This document shows, piece by piece, positions 58,995 to 64,000 of a stretch of 64,000 nucleotides of DNA (position 1 is its first letter; every line of letters starts with the position of its first letter). Under the pieces are notes generated by a model. That model was not told where the DNA came from and ran no database searches. It saw only the letters and a program-made list of their open reading frames with translations. A program made the position numbers and the translations under genes. Origin of the DNA: Pseudomonadota bacterium (GTDB lineage Bacteria > Pseudomonadota > Gammaproteobacteria > Burkholderiales > Ferrovaceae); the NCBI GenBank assembly GCA_021798835.1, contig JAJZBQ010000008.1, positions 25,620 through 89,619 of the forward strand, read 5' to 3'.

Positions 58995-60265
58995 TTGCTG
59001 GAGTTGGTTGAATCGGGGACGAAGCGGAGTACCGCGCTGTTGATGCAGTAGCGTTTTCCGCTGGGAGGGGGGCCATCATTGAATACATGTCCCAGATGTA
59101 CGCCAGAACTCGCACTGATTACTTCGATGCGGTGCAGGCCGTGGCTATCATCCTCGCGCAGAACCAGTGCGCCGGGGACAGGATCAAAAAAACTTGGCCA
59201 ACCAGAATGGCTACCAAACTTCGTATCGCTGCGAAATAATGGATGGCCGCTCACAGGATCGACATAGGTGCCAGGGCGGTGATTGTCCAGCAACGAGCCT
59301 GTGAAAGGGGGTTCTGTTTCACCGTGAAAGGCGATGGCTTGTTGCTCGGGAGTCAGGGTTAAATGCCCCAACCAGTTCCAGAATGCTCGGCTATCTCCGG
59401 TATATCCGGTGAAGCGACCAACTTCCTTTCCGTTTAGGAATAGAACGCTGGTGGGGCTGGCCCAAACTGGAGAGGAAAGATGCCACCCCAGCGGGGCTTG
59501 AGTAGAGAGAGTTTTTACGACAGCCACCGAGGATTTCCAATGGTCGAGAACTTCCTTGTCCATTTGGCGGCAATAGGAACAGTCAACTCCTTCAAAAATA
59601 ACCAGTTGGGTAGTCGCCAGCATCTGCCCCGACAAAGTCGGGAGAAGTGTTGGGGCGACGCTGATTTTTTCACCAGGGAAGGGGACTCCTGTACCCCCTA
59701 ACCCGCAGTATCCATCGGGATGTTTGACCAAGTATTGCTGATGATATTCCTCGGCTCGGTAGAAATGCTGTAAGGGTGCTATTTGGGTGGTGATCGCACC
59801 ATATCCGGCTTGATTCAGGGCTCGTTCATAGGATTTCATGACATCCAGCGCCACTTCCTTTTGTGCGGTTTGTGTATAAAAAATCGCACTTCGGTAATTT
59901 GCACCAATGTCGTTGCCTTGTCGGTTTCCCTGAGTCGGATCGTGATTTTCGAAGAAGGCAATTAGCAATTGACGCGTAGAAATTAACTCGGGGTTGTAAT
60001 CTACGGCTACAACTTCGGTATGTACGGCCGCTTCGCCTGCTGGATGCTGCGCTTCGTGGATTACGGTTTGGTAGGTGGGGCGGGTGTTTGTTCCGCCGGC
60101 ATAACCAACCTCGGTATGGACTACACCAGGTAGGGCAGCCAGACGTTTTTGAGCACCCCAGAAACATCCCATACCGAGAACCAGTCGTTCAGTAGGGAGA
60201 GAAGCGGCGATAGAAGCATTCATGGTAAGAACCGCCAAAAAAATCAGAAGGAAATAGCGTAACAT
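58991..60265 (-). CDS. Secreted MsrA-thioredoxin-MsrB methionine sulfoxide reductase fusion
   Basis: A 424-residue periplasmic repair enzyme with signal peptide MLRYFLLIFLAVLTMNASIA. MsrA (about 28-200) has the catalytic Cys34 in GMGCFWGAQKR and YCGLGGTG after it. A thioredoxin-like middle domain (about 215-310) has the redox pair CSYC at 229-232. MsrB (about 312-415) has SDTKFGSHSGWPSFFDP and the catalytic Cys407 in RYCINSAVLRF; its zinc cysteines are missing. A reductant for both activities is thus built in. The ATG at 60265 has AGGGA about 6 bases upstream; a longer frame would lose the signal peptide. Convergent 4-bp overlap with the GGDEF/EAL gene. Confidence 0.92.
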   Translation of the reverse strand: MLRYFLLIFLAVLTMNASIAASLPTERLVLGMGCFWGAQKRLAALPGVVHTEVGYAGGTNTRPTYQTVIHEAQHPAGEAAVHTEVVAVDYNPELISTRQLLIAFFENHDPTQGNRQGNDIGANYRSAIFYTQTAQKEVALDVMKSYERALNQAGYGAITTQIAPLQHFYRAEEYHQQYLVKHPDGYCGLGGTGVPFPGEKISVAPTLLPTLSGQMLATTQLVIFEGVDCSYCRQMDKEVLDHWKSSVAVVKTLSTQAPLGWHLSSPVWASPTSVLFLNGKEVGRFTGYTGDSRAFWNWLGHLTLTPEQQAIAFHGETEPPFTGSLLDNHRPGTYVDPVSGHPLFRSDTKFGSHSGWPSFFDPVPGALVLREDDSHGLHRIEVISASSGVHLGHVFNDGPPPSGKRYCINSAVLRFVPDSTNSSN

Positions 60266-60330
60266 CAGAAATCCCTGTGTATGCACTTGGAAGGTCAGAC
60301 AGGGATTGCTCTGCAAAGTTTCGCATAATT

Positions 60331-60360
60331 TTGTGATACCGTCACGCATCCGTGTAAAAT
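60331..60360 (+). promoter_or_regulatory. Promoter of tRNA-Leu
   Basis: TTGTGA (60331-60336) and TAAAAT (60355-60360) have an 18-bp spacer and end 10 bp before the tRNA. Confidence 0.5.
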
Positions 60361-60370
60361 GTCGGGCTGT

Positions 60371-60458
60371 GCCCGGATGGTGAAACAGGTAGACACAAGG
60401 GACTTAAAATCCCTCGGCCATTGCGGCTGTGCCGGTTCGATTCCGGCTCCGGGCACCA
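60371..60458 (+). tRNA. tRNA-Leu (anticodon TAA)
   Basis: An 88-nt tRNA with a long variable arm. The acceptor stem GCCCGGA pairs with TCCGGGC, the anticodon stem-loop GGGACTTAAAATCCC gives TAA, and the T-arm is GCCGGTTCGATTCCGGC. CCA is encoded. It is the last ordinary chromosomal feature in the window; integrase remnants start right after it, so its 3' end is the likely attachment site of an island. Confidence 0.96.
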
Positions 60459-60474
60459 CCCCCTCTTCCAAAGG

Positions 60475-60545
60475 CATCCAGAAACATCCAGAACGCCTTA
60501 AATAATAAACGATTTATTTTAACTCTCTTCCAATATCATCCAGAA
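60475..60545 (+). repeat. Three CATCCAGAA direct repeats behind tRNA-Leu
   Basis: CATCCAGAA occurs at 60475-60483, 60485-60493 and 60537-60545. The position, between a tRNA 3' end and an integrase start, fits arm-type integrase binding sites. An inverted pair GGGTATC/GATACCC (60574-60580 and 60600-60606) then brackets the integrase ribosome site. Confidence 0.55.
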
Positions 60546-60608
60546 CCATCTTGCGCAATCCGGGACTACTTGGGGGTATCATGCCACTATGCACTCAAGG
60601 ATACCCTC

Positions 60609-60857
60609 ATGGCACTGACAGATCTCTTGATTCGCAAGGCTCTCCCTTCACAAAAACCCTACAAAATGGGCGATGATCGGGGGTTGTTTCTGCTCGTCAA
60701 TCCCAGCGGTTCAAAACTGTGGCGACAAAAATACCGTTTTGACGGAAAAGAAAAACTTATTTCTCATGGTACCTACCCTGAACTTGATCTCAAGAATGCT
60801 CGCCTGAAATGTGATGAGGCTCGCCGATTACTGAGTCAAGGGGTGGCAAGGGTCTGA
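60609..60857 (+). pseudogene. 5' fragment of a P4-type tyrosine integrase
   Basis: 82 codons corresponding to only the N-terminal arm-binding domain (DUF4102) of an integrase: MALTDLLIRKALPSQKPYKMGDDRGLFLLVNPSGSKLWRQKYRFDGKEKLISHGTYPELDLKNARLKCDEARRLLSQG. Complete family members have about 400 residues with a catalytic domain, absent here. AAGGA is present before the ATG, so the stump could still be translated. It marks an old insertion at tRNA-Leu whose 3' part was deleted or replaced. Confidence 0.85.
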
Positions 60858-60945
60858 GGGGGCGGGCCGATCCACTTCCGTAAAAACGCTCATGCGCGTC
60901 CCAGGAAGTTTCTTGAAGAGCCGGCCATTGAGTTAGGGACCAGTG
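60858..60945. other. Junction of unknown origin between integrase stump and Fic remnant
   Basis: This G+C-rich 88-bp stretch joins the two remnants. I found no open frame of note, repeat or recognisable element end in it. It may be part of a deletion scar. Confidence 0.4.
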
Positions 60946-61218
60946 TCATCTGGACTTATTCAGCAACTCAGCAAGCAACGAGGCAAACGGCATTATATTT
61001 CCAACAACACTTGCAGACTCCAGAGTTGCCATATAGTCACTGCGTCTCTCCAATGGAACAATGGTCCACGGATATCTACCTGAAGCAAGCATCAAATTCA
61101 TCAGGAAGCGGCCCAAACGGGGCTCAATTGCAATGAGCTTATGTGAGCCAAACTGAGAAAAAAGGGGGCAAATGACATTCGAAAAGTAGTTGGATTTGAG
61201 TTTGAAAGTTCGGCTCAA
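60946..61218 (-). pseudogene. Decayed C-terminal fragment of a Fic-domain protein
   Basis: The 90-codon frame ends with a clear Fic-family C-terminal stretch: LGRFLMNLMLASGRYPWTIVPLERRSDYMATLESASV, then NIMPFASLLAELL. In intact Fic proteins HPFxDGNGR precedes GRFLMN; here the equivalent reads AIEPRLGRF, so the catalytic His is Glu and the loop is deleted. The first 35 residues do not resemble the family. The product cannot be an active AMP-transferase. It is probably left over from a toxin-type cargo gene of the element. Confidence 0.7.
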
Positions 61219-61532
61219 ACAATTTTTTATAGCATAAAAACCACAAAAATGTGCAACTTTTTCAATGCGTTGGCGGAGAGAGAGTCCCCGTTATCGCTGT
61301 CCAATAGCGTCCGGTATAGTCCGTAATTAATTTGTAATTCAATAGGTTGAAATGATAATTCGTCCTAAACTGTATTAGCAAATCCGACTAAATCCAGATA
61401 TTATTTGATAGTTATTTTGATAGTCGATTTTTTGGTGTAGGATAGGCGGACATATAGTGCACCTGCCGTTCCATTTTACAGTGCTGGGATAGATTTTTGA
61501 CGACTCGAGGTTAATTTTCTCCAAAACGCGCC
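61219..61532. other. AT-rich gap before the intact integrase
   Basis: No gene is seen in these 314 bp. They hold a 14-bp match to a tRNA-Ser 3' end on the minus strand (61271-61284), three GTCC words at a 10-bp period (61299-61322), and a repeated TTGATAGT (around 61405-61423). The base composition is clearly more AT-rich than in the chromosomal genes to the left. Confidence 0.6.
61271..61284 (-). repeat. Candidate att core: tRNA-Ser 3' end-like 14-mer
   Basis: On the minus strand CTCTCTCTCCGCCA equals the usual last 14 bases, including CCA, of bacterial tRNA-Ser. No tRNA body is attached. It lies 249 bp before an integrase of a family that commonly uses tRNA-Ser. Confidence 0.4.
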
Positions 61533-62786
61533 ATGTCACGCCATCAACATCGCCTTTCCGCCCTACACGTCAGCAAACTAACTAAACCCGGTTTATACGG
61601 GGATGGGGCCGGTTTGACCCTACAAATTACAAAATCTGGCGCGAAGTCCTGGTTGCTACGCTACATGATTGCTGGTAAATCTTTTGCCATGGGGCTTGGA
61701 CCTACCCATACGGTCAGTTTGGCTGATGCCAGGGTGAAGGCGCTGGAGGCACGAAAACTACTCCTAGATGGCGTCAATCCACTTGATGAAAAGAAACAGA
61801 ATCAGATCGCCAAAGCTTTGTCCAAGGCAAAAACAATGACCTTTGATCAGTGTGCCGAAAGCTATATTCGAGCGCATAAAGCGGCGTGGAAAAATTCTAA
61901 ACATGCGGATCAATGGGAGAACACCCTGTCAACGTATGCAAGCCCGGTGTTTGGCCACTTGGCTGTCGCTGAAATTGATACCGGGTTGATTGTGAAATGC
62001 CTCTCGCCAATTTGGGAGACCAAAACCGAAACGGCGAGTCGTTTGCGTGGACGGATTGAGTCTGTCCTTGGTTGGGCCACAACCAGTGGATTCAGGACGG
62101 GCGAAAACCCAGCCCGATGGAAAGGGCATCTTGAGAATTTACTGGCTAACATCAGCAAGTCTGCCAGAACGAAGAACCACCCGGCACTACCATGGCAGCA
62201 AATAGGTCAATTCATGGTTTCCTTGAAGAGATGTGAGGGGGTTGCAGCAAGAGCAATGGAATTCGCTATCCTGACGGCAGTAAGATCAGGCGAGGTGCGC
62301 GAGGCACGATGGTCGGAATTCGACGTAACGACCAAAATCTGGACGATCCCCGCTGAGCGAATGAAAGCTGGACGTGAACATCAGGTACCCCTAAGCGATG
62401 CTGTGCTTGCCTTGTTGTGCGAGTTGCCAAACTACAATGAGAGTGGCGATAACATGGTCTTTGCCGGGATGAAAGGCCAACCCTTATCGGATATGTCACT
62501 GACGGCAGTCATACGGCGCATGAAAGATGCTCAGGGCATGCCCTTGTGGACGGATGGCAAAGGCCGGCGAATCACGGTTCACGGTTTTCGAAGCAGTTTC
62601 AGAATGTGGGCCGCTGAAAACACAAACCATCCAAGAGAAGTGGCTGAACATGCTTTAGCCCACCAATTGCCCGATGCTGTTGAGCGTGCCTACCAACGTG
62701 GATCGCAATTTGCCAAACGAATTTTACTGATGCGCGACTGGGCATCTTTTTGTACTTCAGATATTGACAGGATACTGCCAGCATGA
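61533..62786 (+). CDS. Tyrosine-type site-specific integrase (P4/DUF4102 family)
   Basis: A 417-residue complete integrase. The N-terminal DUF4102 domain (about 1-90: GLYGDGAGLTLQITKSGAKSWLLRYMIAGK, MGLGPTHTVSLADARVKALEAR) is followed by a SAM-like core-binding domain (about 100-195) and the catalytic domain. The catalytic set is intact: Arg in TAVRSGEVREARW, His and Arg in HGFRSSFRMW, His in EHALAHQLPD and the nucleophile Tyr in VERAYQRG. The C-terminus overlaps a small downstream frame by ATGA. It is independent of the integrase stump at 60609, so two elements may have used this neighbourhood. Confidence 0.94.
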   Translation: MSRHQHRLSALHVSKLTKPGLYGDGAGLTLQITKSGAKSWLLRYMIAGKSFAMGLGPTHTVSLADARVKALEARKLLLDGVNPLDEKKQNQIAKALSKAKTMTFDQCAESYIRAHKAAWKNSKHADQWENTLSTYASPVFGHLAVAEIDTGLIVKCLSPIWETKTETASRLRGRIESVLGWATTSGFRTGENPARWKGHLENLLANISKSARTKNHPALPWQQIGQFMVSLKRCEGVAARAMEFAILTAVRSGEVREARWSEFDVTTKIWTIPAERMKAGREHQVPLSDAVLALLCELPNYNESGDNMVFAGMKGQPLSDMSLTAVIRRMKDAQGMPLWTDGKGRRITVHGFRSSFRMWAAENTNHPREVAEHALAHQLPDAVERAYQRGSQFAKRILLMRDWASFCTSDIDRILPA

Positions 62787-62875
62787 GTCCAACCAATCTC
62801 CCCCCACTACCAGATATTGTCCACATCAGCGAAGTCGCTGCGCGGTGGGGTTGGGATATTTCGAAGAGGGTATAA
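62783..62875 (+). CDS. 30-codon frame, probable N-terminal piece of the next gene
   Basis: MSPTNLPPLPDIVHISEVAARWGWDISKRV starts at an ATG overlapping the integrase stop (ATGA) and ends at TAA 62873-62875. SEVAARWGWD looks like the start of a small helix-turn-helix. The next gene begins at 62879 in the same reading frame, with only CTG between, so one in-frame stop separates the two. The simplest reading is a gene split by a nonsense change. Confidence 0.5.
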   Translation: MSPTNLPPLPDIVHISEVAARWGWDISKRV

Positions 62876-62878
62876 CTG

Positions 62879-63721
62879 ATGGTCGATGAGGATCAAATTA
62901 AAAGAGATTGCAGACAAACTGCACGTCAATTGTTGCGCGAACAGCCAGACTTGACCTTTCATGAATTGGTTGGAAGAAGTGAATTCAAATTCGCATGCCA
63001 ATATCTAGAGTTCCCCGAAAAAAAGCTAGCTGACTGGATTACCCCAGCCCTAACAGCCATTGAAGAGGCGCCATTTTATGAAAATGCGAGCGTCTGGACA
63101 ATTGAAGAAGCTGTTGCAATCTGGCTGGATCGAAATCCTTTAATTATTCTTCTAGGTTCACGCAACCCCGAATTCTGGAATAAGCCATATCATCCTATAC
63201 TGCGGGAACAAGTAAGTGTTGGAATAGAATCAGCTAGCCGAGACATCATCGCAGGGAAATTGGCGTCAATTCGAAAAAATGGTAGAGACTATGTTAGTCC
63301 ATTGGATTTTCATGAATGGGCAGTTAAAAACCTTGGCGAGCTTAGAGGGGAAGCGCCGCAGCGCTTATTCAAGGTACTTTTGTCAAAAGAGTCAAATAAA
63401 AGCGAAACGATATCTCCGATCGCCCCAGAAGATCGAACGAAGTCAACAAAGTCAAAAACCCCTGCAGATCAACAAAACGAAAAGCCATGGCTGGTTCCTG
63501 ATGAAAATGATCCTCCGCCAGAGCATGATTGGTATATCCCTGCTCGATATTTTGCACGTGAGCTTATTGTGGAAAATTCAAAATTGCTTCTAAAGCGTGA
63601 TTTATTAGCAAAGAAAGTATCTGACTCAATGTTTAATGTTGGTATTAAGAAAAGGGGAATAGCGAAGCGCTATAACCCTGCAACAATCAAAAAAGCCTTT
63701 TCAAATGTGAAATTTGGCTAA
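62879..63721 (+). CDS. Island protein of unknown function next to the integrase
   Basis: I do not recognise this 280-residue protein. The middle (ASVWTIEEAVAIWLDRNP ... YVSPLDFHEWAVKNLG, about 76-160) has the look of uncharacterised integrase-neighbour proteins in which an EEA-type helix and a later FxxWA segment recur. A charged, Ser/Lys-rich linker at about 165-200 leads to a C-terminal block WYIPARYFARELIVENSKLLLKRDLLAKK and a basic end (KKRGIAKRYNPATIKKAF). There is no signal peptide or membrane segment. AGAGGG lies 8 bases before the ATG. Composition is more AT-rich than the chromosomal genes. Confidence 0.7.
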   Translation: MVDEDQIKRDCRQTARQLLREQPDLTFHELVGRSEFKFACQYLEFPEKKLADWITPALTAIEEAPFYENASVWTIEEAVAIWLDRNPLIILLGSRNPEFWNKPYHPILREQVSVGIESASRDIIAGKLASIRKNGRDYVSPLDFHEWAVKNLGELRGEAPQRLFKVLLSKESNKSETISPIAPEDRTKSTKSKTPADQQNEKPWLVPDENDPPPEHDWYIPARYFARELIVENSKLLLKRDLLAKKVSDSMFNVGIKKRGIAKRYNPATIKKAFSNVKFG

Positions 63722-63747
63722 AACTTTCAAACTTTCGCCGAAAGTTT
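63721..63747. repeat. AAACTTTC tandem pair plus inverted copy
   Basis: AAACTTTC occurs twice in tandem (63721-63736), and the second copy forms a perfect inverted repeat with GAAAGTTT (63740-63747) across a GCC loop. It starts at the stop codon of the unknown gene. It could be a weak terminator or a protein site. Confidence 0.6.
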
Positions 63748-63794
63748 AGCCCCAAACCGGCCGCAAAGCCAATAAACACGCGGGATTCCAAAAA

Positions 63795-63832
63795 CTTTTG
63801 CATCCTCTTGCAAGCGTTAAAAGCTCTTGCAA
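63795..63832. repeat. CTCTTGCAA direct repeats, 19-bp period
   Basis: CTCTTGCAA is exact at 63805-63813 and 63824-63832, with a degenerate CTTTTGCAT at 63795-63803. The arrangement is iteron-like. Confidence 0.5.
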
Positions 63833-63834
63833 AC

Positions 63835-63858
63835 TGGTGGTGTGTTCAACAACCACCA
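63835..63858. repeat. Inverted repeat TGGTGGT / ACCACCA
   Basis: Perfect 7-bp arms around a 10-nt loop, 13 bp before a short ATG frame at 63872. Confidence 0.55.
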
Positions 63859-63871
63859 TCGAGGTGCAAAC

Positions 63872-63937
63872 ATGTTGTTGTCAGGGTTGAGGAACCGCGT
63901 AAATTTGAGGGGTATTACGCGGTTTTGCGGTAGTTGA
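63872..63937 (+). other. Possible 21-codon frame carrying a perfect hairpin
   Basis: ATG at 63872 follows GAGGTG and opens MLLSGLRNRVNLRGITRFCGS before TGA. Inside it AACCGCGTAA (63893-63902) and TTACGCGGTT (63915-63924) form a perfect 10-bp stem with a 12-nt loop. Whether this is a peptide, a structured RNA or a recombination site is unknown. Confidence 0.3.
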
Positions 63938-64000
63938 TCAGGGGTTGGGTTTGATTTTTGGTTTTTTCCTGCGTTGGGTTGCGCGTTCGGCGGCCTCCTT
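63938..64000. other. Window end, no feature assigned
   Basis: G/T-rich sequence with no supported gene. A reading frame may begin beyond the edge on either strand. Confidence 0.3.

Noticed and set aside
63700..64000. Search for a second copy of the tRNA-Leu 3' end (attR)
   Set aside because: None is seen inside the window; the element must continue beyond the edge.

Overview
The window reads as chromosome of a betaproteobacterium of middling G+C. The evidence is gene order and family type: ilvB-ilvH-ilvC-psd-pssA, tig-clpP-clpX-lon-hup-tRNA-Val-tRNA-Asp-ppiD, gloB-methyltransferase-rnhA-dnaQ, and cysI-DUF934-cysH-cysD-cysN with an APS-type CysH are all familiar from that class. I cannot name the species. 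An acidophilic Ferrovum-like relative is possible but is only a guess.

Bases 1-3589 hold the end of a type II secretion operon (gspD 3' part, gspE, gspF). 3684-10100 is a biosynthetic run: branched-chain amino acids (ilvB, ilvH, ilvC), phosphatidylserine and phosphatidylethanolamine (psd, pssA), and a secreted gamma-glutamyltranspeptidase. 10201-16326 is the protein quality-control block (trigger factor, ClpP, ClpX, Lon, HU), with a near-perfect sigma-32-type promoter before lon. tRNA-Val and tRNA-Asp, ppiD and fabI follow. 19416-24880 encodes a complete peptide-type ABC importer with a double ATPase.

24881-34759 is mixed housekeeping: mltD, gloB, a methyltransferase, rnhA, dnaQ, a YgjP-like metallohydrolase, a DUF1841 protein, nth, a two-cluster ferredoxin, pyrD, bpt, an acyl-CoA ligase and a cold-shock gene. 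bpt lies near clpS and clpA (35019-37591), so most of a bacterial N-degron pathway is within 6 kb. alaS follows. A tight minus-strand operon (perM-hda-HAD phosphatase-pcnB-folK-panC, 40247-45286) diverges from purM-purN-rsmB-mscS. A fatty acid desaturase and the sulfate assimilation operon (51120-56212) come next, then an EexN-like lipoprotein, a LOV-containing GGDEF/EAL protein and a secreted MsrA-thioredoxin-MsrB fusion.

From tRNA-Leu at 60371 to the end the character changes. There is an integrase stump, a decayed Fic-like fragment, a short tRNA-Ser-like att candidate, a second and intact tyrosine integrase, a cargo gene interrupted by one in-frame stop, and about 200 bp packed with direct and inverted repeats. 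This is the edge of an integrated element that continues beyond the window. No CRISPR array and no complete insertion sequence was seen.
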